A DNA stretch of 64,000 nucleotides. It comes from Verrucomicrobiales bacterium (lineage in GTDB: Bacteria; Verrucomicrobiota; Verrucomicrobiia; Verrucomicrobiales; DEV007). Of the stretch, positions 1 through 9,031 are shown piece by piece (the first letter of the stretch is position 1; every line of letters begins with the position of its first letter). The translations under genes were made by a program, and so were the position numbers. The notes beneath the pieces are model-generated. The model had not been told where the DNA came from. It made no database searches and saw nothing but the letters and a program-made list of their open reading frames with translations. The stretch is taken from NCBI GenBank assembly GCA_016795385.1, contig JAEUHI010000048.1, positions 1 to 64,000 of the forward strand, written 5' to 3'.

Positions 1-1
1 C

Positions 2-2686
2 GACGTGATCGCCGGCACCAACGGAGCGACTGCCGACAACTTCGAGGGTTCTCCGATCATCACGATGATCAACAGCACGGCGGTGACGCCCGGCTCTGTG
101 GTGAGTGTCTCGAACGGCACGGTGACGGTCGATGCGGTGACGGGACTCCTGACCTTCACGCCCGCCGCGGATTACAACGGCACGACGAACTTCACCTACA
201 CCGTGACAAGCCCGACGGGCGTCACCGAGACCGCGCAGGTCAACGTGAACGTCGGCGGAGACAACGACGCCCCCGTGAACGTGGTGCCTGTGGCGCAGAA
301 CGTGAACGAAGACACGACCCTCGTCTTCTCGGCGGCCAACGGAAACGTGATCGCCGTCACGGACATCGATGCCGCGAGCGGGTTGATGACGGTCACGCTG
401 TCGGTCACGAACGGTACCCTGACCCTCGGCGGATTGAATGGCCTTTCCTTCGCGGATGGCGACGGCACCGCCGACACCACGATGACCTTCTCGGGAACCC
501 TTGCCGACATCAATGCCGCCTTGAACGGACTCGCCTTCAACGCGATGCCTGATTACAACGGCCCCGCCCAGCTCACCATCACCACGAACGACAATGGCAA
601 CAGCGGCGTGGGCGGAGCCCTCTCCGACAGCGACATCGTCGACATCACGGTGAATGCCGTCGCGGACATCACGCCGGATACCGTGAGCACACCGGAGGAG
701 CAGGGCGTGACATTCAACGTCATCACCGGTTCGAACGGTGCCACCCCCGATAGTTTCGAAGGCACTCCCGTTCTGACCGCGATCAATGGCACGGCGGTCG
801 TCGCAGGGTCGGTCGTTTCCGTGAACAACGGCACGGTCACCGTGGATGCCACGACAGGCCTGCTCACCTTCACGCCCGCCGCCGGCTTCAACGGCGTCAC
901 CACCTTCGAATACACCGTGACGAGTCCGCTCGGCGTTACCGAGACCGCTCTCGTGACCGTGAACGTCACCGCGGTCAACGACGCGCCCGTCAACACCGTC
1001 CCGGCCGCACAGAACGTCAACGAGGACAACGCCCTGGTTTTCTCCGCGGCCAACGGCAATCTCATCAGCGTCTCCGACGTCGATGTGGCCGAGGGCACCG
1101 GCCTGCTCACCGTGACCTTGTCGGTCACCAACGGCACCCTCAGTCTCAACGGCGTCAGCGGCCTGAGCTTCGGCGCCGGAGACGGCACAGCCGACACGAC
1201 GATGACCTTCACGGGCACCGTCGCGGACATCAACGCCGCCCTCGACGGACTGACCTTCAATCCCACCGCGGACTACAACGGCGGAGCCCTGCTCACCCTG
1301 TCGACGAACGACAACGGGAACAACGGATCGGGCGGAGCCCTCACCGATGTCGATACCGTCGCCATCGGCGTTCTCCCTGTCATCGACATCACCGACGACG
1401 CGGTCAATGCCAACGAGGATAACGCCGTCGTCTTCAACGTCATCACCGGCACGAACGGCGCCACCCCCGATACCTTCGAGGGCATGCCCGTGCTGACAGC
1501 CATCAATGGCACATCCGTCACGGTGGGATCCATCGTGGATGTGGGCGATGGCACGATCACCGTCGATGCCACGACGGGGCTCCTCACGTTCACCCCCGAC
1601 CCCGATTTCAACGGTGATGTGACCTTCACCTACACGGTGACCAGTCCCGCCGGCGTCACGGAGACCGCCACGGTCACGGTGCGCGTCGCGCCGGTCAACG
1701 ACGATCCTGTCGTGGTGGGCTCCATCGCGGATCAGAATGACAACGACAGCGACGCCGTCAACGTCGATGTCTCCGGATTCTTCGACGATATCGATGCCGG
1801 GGACGTGCTCTCCTACAGTGCATCGAATCTGCCGGCCGGGCTCGTCATCAATCCTGTCACGGGTGTCATTTCCGGCACGATCGATTCCTCGGCATCGGCC
1901 TCCGGCCCCTACAACGTGGTCATCACGGCGGAGGATGGCAACGGCGGGATGGTGACCCAGAGTTTCGTCTGGACCGTGGCCAACCCGACCCCGACCGCGG
2001 TCGATGATGCCTTCACCGCCACCCAGAACGACAGTGCCATCGTCGTGGGGAACGCGATCACGAACAACGACACCGATCCGGATGGAGACGTCCTCACCGC
2101 CATCGTTCAGACAGGAGTGGCGGGCAGCAACGGAGGCCTTTTCTCGATTGATGCGAACGGAAACGTGACCTTCGATCCACTTGGCGACTTCGCCGACCTT
2201 CTCGGCGGCGAGTCCCGCCAGACGAGCTTCAGCTACACCATCCTCGATGCCGATGGGGCGGCCTCCACCGCCACGGTCACCGTGACCGTCCTCGGCGTGA
2301 ACGAGCCGCCCGTGCCGGATTCCGGCGAGATCCAGGTGAACCTCGGCAGCCGGGGTGGAAAACTGGGACTTGCCGCTCCGGTCGATCCGGATGGAGATCC
2401 GCTGACCATCACCGTTTCCCAACTGCCGAAGAAGGGCATCCTGCGCCTCGCCAACGGCAAACCAGTGAAACTCGGCCAGGTCCTCACCGCCAAACAGCTG
2501 GAATCGCTGGTCTTCGACGCACCGGCCCGATACACGGGCAAGAAACCGGTACGCTTCCTCTACACCGTGAGCGACGGCCAGTATGTCTCCACCGCCAGCG
2601 TTGACATCACGATCGTTCAGGGCAAGAACTGCCTCGTTTCCGTGCCGTCCAGCCTGAAAGGGGGAGCGAAGAAGGCGAAAGGGTGA
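2..2686 (+). CDS. Cadherin/Ig-like repeat surface protein, C-terminal part
   Basis: This is the last ~894 codons of a giant secreted or surface protein; the frame is open to the left edge, so the true start lies outside the window. Two domain types alternate. Type A contains 'NGATPDSFEG' and 'TTGLLTFTP' (around bases 20, 735 and 1450). Type B contains 'NVNEDNALVFSAANGN' and 'GDGTADTTMTF' (around bases 300 and 1015). The period is about 715 bp. A dystroglycan/cadherin-like domain follows (about 1710-1970, 'LPAGLVINPVTGVISGTID'), then a VCBS/cadherin-like unit ('AVDDAFTATQNDSAIV'), and a last module with 'DPDGDPLTITVSQLPKKG'. It ends in a basic tail (GGAKKAKG) with no visible LPXTG or PEP-CTERM sorting signal. 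The role is probably adhesion or matrix; that is inference from the repeat type. Confidence 0.8.
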   Translation, partial: DVIAGTNGATADNFEGSPIITMINSTAVTPGSVVSVSNGTVTVDAVTGLLTFTPAADYNGTTNFTYTVTSPTGVTETAQVNVNVGGDNDAPVNVVPVAQNVNEDTTLVFSAANGNVIAVTDIDAASGLMTVTLSVTNGTLTLGGLNGLSFADGDGTADTTMTFSGTLADINAALNGLAFNAMPDYNGPAQLTITTNDNGNSGVGGALSDSDIVDITVNAVADITPDTVSTPEEQGVTFNVITGSNGATPDSFEGTPVLTAINGTAVVAGSVVSVNNGTVTVDATTGLLTFTPAAGFNGVTTFEYTVTSPLGVTETALVTVNVTAVNDAPVNTVPAAQNVNEDNALVFSAANGNLISVSDVDVAEGTGLLTVTLSVTNGTLSLNGVSGLSFGAGDGTADTTMTFTGTVADINAALDGLTFNPTADYNGGALLTLSTNDNGNNGSGGALTDVDTVAIGVLPVIDITDDAVNANEDNAVVFNVITGTNGATPDTFEGMPVLTAINGTSVTVGSIVDVGDGTITVDATTGLLTFTPDPDFNGDVTFTYTVTSPAGVTETATVTVRVAPVNDDPVVVGSIADQNDNDSDAVNVDVSGFFDDIDAGDVLSYSASNLPAGLVINPVTGVISGTIDSSASASGPYNVVITAEDGNGGMVTQSFVWTVANPTPTAVDDAFTATQNDSAIVVGNAITNNDTDPDGDVLTAIVQTGVAGSNGGLFSIDANGNVTFDPLGDFADLLGGESRQTSFSYTILDADGAASTATVTVTVLGVNEPPVPDSGEIQVNLGSRGGKLGLAAPVDPDGDPLTITVSQLPKKGILRLANGKPVKLGQVLTAKQLESLVFDAPARYTGKKPVRFLYTVSDGQYVSTASVDITIVQGKNCLVSVPSSLKGGAKKAKG
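8..1690 (+). repeat. Intragenic long tandem repeat (about 715 bp period)
   Basis: The A-B-A-B-A domain pairs of the surface protein are also alike at DNA level. The stretch encoding NGAT(P/A)D.FEG recurs near bases 20, 735 and 1450, and the stretch encoding VNEDxxLVFSAANGN recurs near 310 and 1025. Such repeats allow copy-number change by recombination and are a common cause of mis-assembly. More copies probably lie upstream of the window. Confidence 0.7.
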
Positions 2687-2710
2687 GGATACAGGAAGAG
2701 ATTGCGAAAT

Positions 2711-2757
2711 CCGGCGGAAGGGATTCATTTCCCGATTCTGAAAAGGGAATCCGCCGG
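2711..2757 (+). terminator. Hairpin after the surface protein gene
   Basis: CCGGCGGA at 2711-2718 pairs perfectly with TCCGCCGG at 2750-2757, and an inner TTTCCC/GGGAA stem adds to it. It lies just after the stop codon at 2686. No T-run follows, so it is a weak or Rho-assisted terminator candidate. Confidence 0.35.
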
Positions 2758-2783
2758 GTCTCAGCCATCCTTGCCGCACCTCC

Positions 2784-3371
2784 ATGCCCCGCCTTTGCCT
2801 CGCCATCTTGAGTGTTCTCGGTGCCGTCTCCCTGGCGGAGACGGCTTCAACGGAACCGGTCAAAGACTGGAAGATCGAGGACTTCGATGCCGTCCTTTTT
2901 GTCGCGCTCGAGGGCTATCGTGATTTCGAGAACGGGGAACGCACCTTCGCGAAAGCTTCCTGCCTCGACTGCCATCGTTTCGCAGGAAAAGGTCCGGCCG
3001 CATCCGCCGCACCGGATCTCACCGCGATCGGCAAACGCGAATCGCCGCGGGATCTGCTGGAGGCCGTCCTGCATCCGGAGAAAAGCCTCGCACCGGGTTT
3101 CGCACCGCGAAAGATCGGGCTGATAGACGGGCGGACCCTACAGGGTCTGGTGCGGGATGAGACAGGGTCTGGTCTGACCCTCGTGCGTGATCCGCGCAAG
3201 GTGGAGGAGGGGATCCGGATCCGGAAAGACGGAATCGTTGCGGACGAGCCTGCGGCGCTGAGCCTGATGCCGGAAGGTCTCCTCGACGCCTTCGACGAGG
3301 AGGATGTCCTTGATTTGCTCGCCTATCTTCTTGCCGGCGGAAATCCGGAGGATGCGATGTTCCGCCATTAG
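2784..3371 (+). CDS. Secreted cytochrome c-like heme protein
   Basis: A 195-residue protein starting with a signal peptide (hydrophobic 'LCLAILSVLGAVSLAETA'). One c-type heme site, 'CLDCH', lies near residue 59, followed by 'PDLTAIGKRESPRDLLEAVLHP', which is typical of the C-terminal heme domain of planctomycete/verrucomicrobial membrane-bound dehydrogenases. A small beta domain ('GLIDGRTLQGLVRDE') and a late 'LMPEGLLDAFDEEDVLDLLAYL' helix fit the same family. Here the heme domain stands alone, without the usual large beta-propeller. It should act as a periplasmic electron carrier; the partner is unknown. The neighbouring ompA-like gene is convergent. Confidence 0.7.
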   Translation: MPRLCLAILSVLGAVSLAETASTEPVKDWKIEDFDAVLFVALEGYRDFENGERTFAKASCLDCHRFAGKGPAASAAPDLTAIGKRESPRDLLEAVLHPEKSLAPGFAPRKIGLIDGRTLQGLVRDETGSGLTLVRDPRKVEEGIRIRKDGIVADEPAALSLMPEGLLDAFDEEDVLDLLAYLLAGGNPEDAMFRH

Positions 3372-3383
3372 GAATCGCGTCGT

Positions 3384-4568
3384 TCACTCGGTCCGGAAGA
3401 TCACATCGACGCGCCGCAACTCTTCGGCGGTTTTGCCGCTGGCGGCCGCCTGGGTGTCTCCGAAAGAGATCACTTCGAGTCGCTTCGTATCGATGCCTTT
3501 CGACACGAGGAAATCGCGGACGACCTCGCAACGGGCGCGGGCGAGGATGGCGTTGTACTCCGTGTTGCCGCTGGCGTCGGAGTGCCCCCGGAGCTGGACG
3601 AGGAGGCGGGGCTCTTTCTGCAGCGACTCGACCACCGGGGCGAGTTTGGTTTCGTTGGGTTCACCGAGAAAAGTCGAGCCACGGGCGAACCCTACCGAGA
3701 CGGTTTCGGGGAGAGCCACAGGCACCGCTGTCTCCGACGATGCCGGGGTGGGAGCCATGGCAGCTGCGGGCGGGGCGGCCTTCAGTTCGTCGCGAAGTCG
3801 CGTTGTCTCGGCGACGGCTTCTTTGGCGGCGAGGGTCGCTTCGGAAAGCTGTTTCAGCGACGCCTGCATCTGGGCGAGGCTTTCCTGCTGGAGTTTGGCC
3901 ACCTCCTGACGGCTGGCGGAGAGTTCGGCTTCGCGCTTTTCCGCGGCGGCGAGGGTCGTCTCGAGCATGCTCGCCGTGGCCGCATCGACGAGGGGTAGAA
4001 GCTCGGCGAGCTGGGATCGCGCCGCCGCGAATTCACCGGATTGCACCCGGCCCATGAAACGGACGAGGTCCTCCGGTGCCGGGACGGTTGCGGGTGCGGG
4101 AACCGGAGGCGCGGGCGGAGGAGACGGTGCTGCCCCGGGATCCGCCGCGAGCGAGGCAATTGCGGGGGCGACGGGCGGAGCGGACGCCGTGGAGGAATCC
4201 GGTGCGAGGGCTCCGATGGCCTTTTCCATTTCGGCCGTGAGCCGACCTTTCACCTCCGGGCCGATCTCTTCGCCGAGGGCGAGAAAGGCGGCACCTGCCT
4301 CTTCGAAGCTCCCGCCATCGATGGCTTTGAAGAATTCGGCGAAACGCGGATCCGATCTGAGCTCCTGCGCAGGGAGTGCGGCATCCGGATCTTCGGAGGC
4401 CGGTGAGGCCGGAACGGGATCGTCGATGGGCACGGCGGCGAGGGCGGCGGCGAGATCCTCCTTCGGGGTCGGCGGCTGGGTGCGTTGTACGAATTTCGGC
4501 AACACGAAGGCGAGGGCGATGGCGCCGAGCATGAGGAGGAGGAGGCCAGACTTCTTCAGGAATTTCAT
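3384..4568 (-). CDS. OmpA-family protein with coiled-coil stalk
   Basis: 394 residues from the start MKFLKKSGLL. An upstream in-frame start would add 30 unlikely residues, whereas this start puts a membrane anchor or signal ('LLLLMLGAIALAFVLPKFV') at the N-terminus. Pro/Ala-rich linkers come next, then a helical Glu/Ala-rich segment ('LETTLAAAEKREAELSASRQ') likely to form a coiled coil. The C-terminal ~110 residues are an OmpA domain: 'VQLRGHSDASGNTEYN', 'LARARCEVVRDFLVSKGID' and 'RRVDVIFRTE' match the peptidoglycan-binding fold. It probably links the inner membrane to the cell wall. It is convergent with the cytochrome gene, with 12 bp between the stop codons. Confidence 0.75.
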   Translation of the reverse strand: MKFLKKSGLLLLMLGAIALAFVLPKFVQRTQPPTPKEDLAAALAAVPIDDPVPASPASEDPDAALPAQELRSDPRFAEFFKAIDGGSFEEAGAAFLALGEEIGPEVKGRLTAEMEKAIGALAPDSSTASAPPVAPAIASLAADPGAAPSPPPAPPVPAPATVPAPEDLVRFMGRVQSGEFAAARSQLAELLPLVDAATASMLETTLAAAEKREAELSASRQEVAKLQQESLAQMQASLKQLSEATLAAKEAVAETTRLRDELKAAPPAAAMAPTPASSETAVPVALPETVSVGFARGSTFLGEPNETKLAPVVESLQKEPRLLVQLRGHSDASGNTEYNAILARARCEVVRDFLVSKGIDTKRLEVISFGDTQAAASGKTAEELRRVDVIFRTE

Positions 4569-4688
4569 GTCGAGGAACTGATCGCGAGGATCCCGCGTCC
4601 CCCCTTCCGGAGTTTTTCCGCACGGGTGACGCTGCTTTTCACAGGGAGTTGGAATCAAAATTGCGTTTCGTGCGGAAAAGCAGGAATC

Positions 4689-4991
4689 ATGACAAAGACT
4701 TCGATTTCTTTATTGGAGGTGCATGGAGACCGGGTCGTCGGACTGAGCGGCGACGACTCGGAGGAGTGCCGATCGCAGTTCGCCCGTGAAGCGGAAGGGC
4801 TCCAGGCGCGGGCGTATCACATCGGGGTCGTCATCGGGATGTCGGCCGTCACTTGCTGTGCCGCCTCCCATGGTGAAGGTGCGATCGCTTTCCGCTTCGC
4901 CACCTCGAGCGACGAGGGTTTTGATGCGAAGGGCCTCATCGTCCGTGGCGGAGAGTATGCCGTGCACTCCCTGAGGGCCGCCACGCTCTGA
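4689..4991 (+). CDS. Small hypothetical protein
   Basis: A 100-codon frame starting MTKTSISLLEVHG, with an AGGA about 5 nt before the ATG and a G/C-rich third position like its neighbours. It lies 31 bp before the next gene on the same strand, so the two may be co-transcribed. No family is recognised. A shorter overlapping frame on the minus strand exists but has weaker codon bias. Existence is moderately likely; function is unknown. Confidence 0.4.
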   Translation: MTKTSISLLEVHGDRVVGLSGDDSEECRSQFAREAEGLQARAYHIGVVIGMSAVTCCAASHGEGAIAFRFATSSDEGFDAKGLIVRGGEYAVHSLRAATL

Positions 4992-5022
4992 ATTCCATTC
5001 TTGAGATCCACGCCCCGACCCC

Positions 5023-5829
5023 ATGGAAGAAGCGATCTCTCACGATGCCGTATTCAAGGCGTTGCAGATGCTGAAGCGGGTGCGCCGGTTGGAGGGCACG
5101 GTGCTGCTCCACGAAGGGATCCTGATGAATGCCGACACGCTCTTGAACGAGCGCCAAGTCAGGGATTTTGTGATCGAGGTAAATGCTCTGTGCTCGCAAT
5201 TCCGCAACGGGGGGCGACCCCTCTCTCGCGCGCTCATCGGCTTCGACGGGGGAAACGTGCTGATCCTCAATGCCCGTCCCTACACTCTCTGCCTGCTTTT
5301 CTCCCGTTTGGAGGAGGCGGAGTCGATCGAACGGGCAGCGGAGGAATTCTTGGGAAAATGGTCCGATTCCCTCCAGCTCGAGCCGGGTATTCGCCGGGAG
5401 TTTCCCTTGTTTGAGATCCCTGCGACCGGGATCGAGATTCCGTCCCCGCCGCCCAAGGAAGCGTCCCCGGCTTTGACCGAACCGATTGCCCCGGTCGTGC
5501 CCGCCGCTCCGGTGGCGGTGGTAGAGGTCGCAGCACCGCCGCCGACGGTGACGGCCGTCGTCGCGAGTCTCGGACCGGCGCGGGAGGTGGAATGGGCACC
5601 TTTTCGTCAGCAGATCGAAAACCTCCTCTCGAAGGTGCTCGGGCGTGCCCAGGCGACCCGCCTCATTGACCGCGAACTCGAAGCCATGGGTATCGCTGCG
5701 GGAGGAGAGCCGGCCGTCGCCCAGTTCCGTCCCTTTGGCATGCGCCTCATTCAAAAAATCAAAGACAAATCCCTGCGGCGACAGATCGAGATCGAATTCA
5801 TCGCCCGCGTCGAAGATCACCTTTCCTGA
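5023..5829 (+). CDS. Hypothetical protein with roadblock-like N-terminus
   Basis: 268 residues. The N-terminal ~125 residues have the rhythm of a roadblock/longin-type alpha-beta domain ('GTVLLHEGILMNADTLL', 'ALIGFDGGNVLILNARPYTL'). A Pro/Ala/Val-rich linker follows (about residues 140-185). A helical C-terminal domain comes last ('FRQQIENLLSKVLGRAQATRLIDREL' region, then 'LRRQIEIEFIARVEDHLS'). It sits 13 bp before the ammonium transporter on the same strand and is probably in its operon. The roadblock idea is inference from the sequence pattern only. Confidence 0.6.
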   Translation: MEEAISHDAVFKALQMLKRVRRLEGTVLLHEGILMNADTLLNERQVRDFVIEVNALCSQFRNGGRPLSRALIGFDGGNVLILNARPYTLCLLFSRLEEAESIERAAEEFLGKWSDSLQLEPGIRREFPLFEIPATGIEIPSPPPKEASPALTEPIAPVVPAAPVAVVEVAAPPPTVTAVVASLGPAREVEWAPFRQQIENLLSKVLGRAQATRLIDRELEAMGIAAGGEPAVAQFRPFGMRLIQKIKDKSLRRQIEIEFIARVEDHLS

Positions 5830-5842
5830 AATCCCATTTTCC

Positions 5843-7348
5843 ATGATGCGTTCTCTCCGAATTCTCCTTCTCCCTCTGTTGCTCCTCCTCGCTTGCCCGG
5901 TGGTCGGGGCGCAAGAGGCGGGCGACGCGGACCTGCAGCGGCTCAATCTCCTCATCGAGCAGGCCAACAAGATGAAGGAGCGGATCGAACTGGAGAAAAA
6001 GGCCGAGGCCGCCCTCGATGATCCCGACTTCCAGAAGAAGAAGCTGCGGGAACTGGACCAGAAAATCCAGACGCTCGATTCTCCTTTGGGCGAAAACAAA
6101 CCGCAAATCCAGAAGAACATCGACTACGTCTGGACCGTCACCGCGGGCATTCTCGTGATGATGATGCAGCTTGGATTCGCGATGCTCGAGATCGGGCTTT
6201 GCCGCTCGCGCAATGCGATCAACGTGGCGATGAAGAACGTGCTCGACTTCTCGGCCGCGGCGCTGGCCTTCCTACTTTTCGGTTTCACCTTCATGTTCGG
6301 CACCACCGAGGGAGGATGGATCGGATCGCAGGATTTCGCGGTCTGGAAATTCTCCGCCGACAGTCCGATCTGGACCTTCTTCTTTTTCCAGGTCGTCTTC
6401 GTCGCCACCGCTTGCACGATTGCCTCAGGAGCGATGGCGGAGCGGACGAAATTCACCGGCTACCTCTGTTATGCGGTGGTCCTGTCCGGTTTCCTCTACC
6501 CCGTCTTCGGCCATTGGGTGTGGGGCAGCTTTGGCGGTGGGTTCGAGGAAGGATTCGGCGGCAGCCCGGGCTGGCTGGAAACCTTCGGCACGGGATTTCT
6601 CGATTTTGCCGGATCGACTGTCGTCCACGGGATCGGTGGGGCGAGCGCGCTGGCGGGGATCATCGTGCTGGGCCCCCGGGTGGGACGCTTCGATGAAGAC
6701 GGGAATCCGCGTTATCTCCCGGGTCACAACCTTCCTCTGGTGTGTTTCGGCACCCTCATTCTCTGGGTGGGTTGGTTCGGCTTCAATGCCGGGTCGCTGG
6801 TGGAGGGGAGTGCCGGGATCGGTCGCATCTGTGTCAATACGGCCATCGCGGGTGCCGCCGGCTGTTTCATCGCGATGATCTTTTTCTGGATGATCCGGGG
6901 CGTGCCGAATGTCTTGATCACGCTGAATGGCGTCCTCGGAGGGCTCGTCGGGATTACCGCCTGTGCCGACGTCGTCACGCCCCTCAGTGCCGTGATCATC
7001 GGCGGCGTGGCGGGGATCGTGGCGACGGCCGGGGCGATCCTGTTGGAAAAGATGAGACTCGACGACGTCGTCGGTGCGGTGCCGGTGCACCTCTTCTGCG
7101 GGATCTGGGGGACGCTATCGGTCGGTATTTTTCACGAAGAGGGCTTCACCCTGGCCCGGCTCGGCACCCAGCTCTTCGGCACGCTCGCGGTGTGCATCGG
7201 GGCCTTCTTCATCGCCCTGATCCTCTTCAAGGTGATCGACACCTTCATCGGTTTGCGCGTCTCCGACGAGGAACAGCAGGACGGGCTCGATTTCACCGAG
7301 CACTCGATGAACGCCTACGCCGACTTCCAGACGACGGAAAACCACTGA
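5843..7348 (+). CDS. amt: Ammonium transporter (Amt family) with N-terminal extension
   Basis: 501 residues from MMRSLRILLL. A cleavable signal ('LLLPLLLLLACPVVGAQ') is followed by a charged helical segment (about residues 25-90, 'LIEQANKMKERIELEKKAE') that ordinary Amt proteins lack. The Amt core then begins ('VTAGILVMMMQLGFAMLEIG'). Family signatures are the first pore His in 'FGHWVWGSFGG', 'DFAGSTVVHGIGGASALAG', and the second pore His in 'AVPVHLFCGIWGTLSVG'. About 11 membrane segments are visible. It moves NH4+/NH3 across the inner membrane. No glnK/PII gene lies next to it, which is unusual for this family. The coiled-coil head could be a different regulatory contact (inference). Confidence 0.9.
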   Translation: MMRSLRILLLPLLLLLACPVVGAQEAGDADLQRLNLLIEQANKMKERIELEKKAEAALDDPDFQKKKLRELDQKIQTLDSPLGENKPQIQKNIDYVWTVTAGILVMMMQLGFAMLEIGLCRSRNAINVAMKNVLDFSAAALAFLLFGFTFMFGTTEGGWIGSQDFAVWKFSADSPIWTFFFFQVVFVATACTIASGAMAERTKFTGYLCYAVVLSGFLYPVFGHWVWGSFGGGFEEGFGGSPGWLETFGTGFLDFAGSTVVHGIGGASALAGIIVLGPRVGRFDEDGNPRYLPGHNLPLVCFGTLILWVGWFGFNAGSLVEGSAGIGRICVNTAIAGAAGCFIAMIFFWMIRGVPNVLITLNGVLGGLVGITACADVVTPLSAVIIGGVAGIVATAGAILLEKMRLDDVVGAVPVHLFCGIWGTLSVGIFHEEGFTLARLGTQLFGTLAVCIGAFFIALILFKVIDTFIGLRVSDEEQQDGLDFTEHSMNAYADFQTTENH

Positions 7349-7367
7349 CCGGCGCCTCCCGGGCCGA

Positions 7368-8099
7368 TCACTTGAATTGGGTGGGTTTCACCACCAGCTT
7401 GCGGAACGCGACGGGACCGTGATCGCCCTGGACGATGAGGGGAGCACTCGCGACCTCGGGCCCCTCGGCGCCGCCGCGGGTGGGGCCGGCCACTTCGACA
7501 TCCTCGTGGATGACCACACCATTGTGCTCGACGCGGATGAAGCGCGCGTTTTCCGTCTTCTTTCCATCGGCATCAAATCGGGGGGCGCGGAAGAGGATTT
7601 TGTAGGTCTGCCACGTGCCGGGAGCGCTCGAGGCATTCGTGGAAGGAGGGGTGCCTTCGTAGCCCTTCGAACCCTCGGGTTTTGATTCATCCCAGCGCTC
7701 GTAGATCGCGCCTCCGTCATGCACGGTGATCGCGTTGTCCGCCTTTCCGTAACTGTCGAGGATCTGCAGCTCGTAGCGGCTCATCAAATAGATGCCCGAA
7801 TTCGAGCTTTTGGGAATCATGAACTCGACCTCGATCTCCGCGTCTCCGTGGCTGCCCTTGCTGGTGATGTTCACGGTTTTGCCATCGGCACCATTGTAAA
7901 GAATGGCCTTTCCTGGTTTCACCGATTTCCACTTCTTCTCCTGGGTGCTCCCCTGGATCTCATCGGCCATCGCCCACGCTCCCGTTTCCGTCCAGGCGGC
8001 GAGATCCGCCAGTTGCAGCGGTTCCGCCGGACTCTCAGCACGAGCCACGGCCGACGTGAGGAGGGGGAAGAGCAAAAGAAGGCGGAAAGGGAATTTCAT
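7368..8099 (-). CDS. DUF1080 (3-keto-disaccharide hydrolase-like) secreted protein
   Basis: 243 residues from MKFPFRLLLLFPLLTSAVARA, a clear signal peptide; the longer frame upstream would bury it. DUF1080 signatures are 'VNITSKGSHGDAEIEVEFMI', 'SNSGIYLMSRYELQILDSYG', 'GTWQTYKILFRAPRF' and 'VEHNGVVIHEDVEVAGPT', ending in 'PLIVQGDHGPVAFRKL'. This is a concanavalin-like beta-sandwich abundant in Planctomycetes and Verrucomicrobia and linked to glycan or 3-keto-sugar breakdown. It should act in the periplasm or outside the cell. It is convergent with amt. Confidence 0.85.
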   Translation of the reverse strand: MKFPFRLLLLFPLLTSAVARAESPAEPLQLADLAAWTETGAWAMADEIQGSTQEKKWKSVKPGKAILYNGADGKTVNITSKGSHGDAEIEVEFMIPKSSNSGIYLMSRYELQILDSYGKADNAITVHDGGAIYERWDESKPEGSKGYEGTPPSTNASSAPGTWQTYKILFRAPRFDADGKKTENARFIRVEHNGVVIHEDVEVAGPTRGGAEGPEVASAPLIVQGDHGPVAFRKLVVKPTQFK

Positions 8100-8248
8100 T
8101 TCTGCGAGATTCGCTGGCTTCCATTTCACTGTCAATTGGCGGCTTGGCGATGGTGCCGGATTTTGGTGGAGCATCGGTGACTGCGGTGATGGCAAAAAAT
8201 TGCATTTGCCTGTTGACCCTCATTCCCCGCCTTCGGTAATCTGGCGGG

Positions 8249-9025
8249 ATGAAGATCCCCGCTTTGTTCCTTTTTCTTGCCGGAACGGTCCTCCTCACCA
8301 CCGTTCATGTCCGCGCCGAAATCCGAGAGTGGACCCGGGCGTCCGATGGACGGAAAATCTCGGCCGAGTTTGCCGGCATGAAGGACGAGAGCACCGTGAA
8401 GATCAAGATGGCGAACGGCCAGATCTTTGAAGTGCCGCTGACCGGTCTTTCACCGGAGGACAATGCTTACGTGAAGGAAGCCAATGCGAAGATGGCCGGG
8501 GGCGGCGCCGCGGCACCCGCGGCCGCCGGTACTACCGCCGCCGTCCCGGAGGGCGAGACAACCGTGACTCTTTCCAAGGTCCATATCTGCTGCGGGGATT
8601 GTGTGGATGCCGTCGCCAAGATCGGTTCCTCCGATACGAATCCGATTCCGGTGGGTGTGACTATCACCGCCGATCGCAAGACCGAATCCATCATCGTCAA
8701 AGCGCCCACAGGCAAGGATGCCCAGGCCGCGCTCCGGGCGGTGCAAAAGGCCGGCTTCTTCGGGATTTCCGATAATCCCGCGGTGAGCATTCCGGACCTG
8801 AAACCCGATGAGTTCACGACTGACACGATGGTGATCCGCGATCCCCACCTTTGCTGCGGCGGCTGCGTGAAGGCGTTCTCCAAGGCGGTCGAATCCGTCG
8901 ATGGTGTGGAATCCTGCGAAGCCAAGGTCGGCTCGGCGCGTGTCGAGGTGACCGGCAAAGGCTTCAAAACCTACGAAGTCATGAAGGCCCTCCGCGAAGC
9001 GGGTTTCTCGGGCACTTTCCAGTGA
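8249..9025 (+). CDS. SHD1 plus two heavy-metal-associated (HMA-like) domains
   Basis: 258 residues. Signal peptide ('LFLFLAGTVLLTTVHVRA'), then an SHD1 domain (residues ~27-85: 'REWTRASDGRKISAEFAGM', 'FEVPLTGLSPEDNAYV'), an Ala-rich linker, and two ferredoxin-like HMA repeats. The first carries 'VHICCGDCVDAVAKIG' and the second 'PHLCCGGCVKAFSKAVESV'. Each has a CCxxC motif where classical HMA domains have CxxC. Both repeats end in the usual 'ALR.AGF.G' segment. It is probably a periplasmic metal-binding protein; the metal is unknown. Confidence 0.75.
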   Translation: MKIPALFLFLAGTVLLTTVHVRAEIREWTRASDGRKISAEFAGMKDESTVKIKMANGQIFEVPLTGLSPEDNAYVKEANAKMAGGGAAAPAAAGTTAAVPEGETTVTLSKVHICCGDCVDAVAKIGSSDTNPIPVGVTITADRKTESIIVKAPTGKDAQAALRAVQKAGFFGISDNPAVSIPDLKPDEFTTDTMVIRDPHLCCGGCVKAFSKAVESVDGVESCEAKVGSARVEVTGKGFKTYEVMKALREAGFSGTFQ

Positions 9026-9031
9026 GGAGGC

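Noticed and set aside
2702..3123. Short plus-strand frames over the cytochrome gene
   Set aside because: They are alternative frames of the gene at 2784, which has a signal peptide and heme motif.
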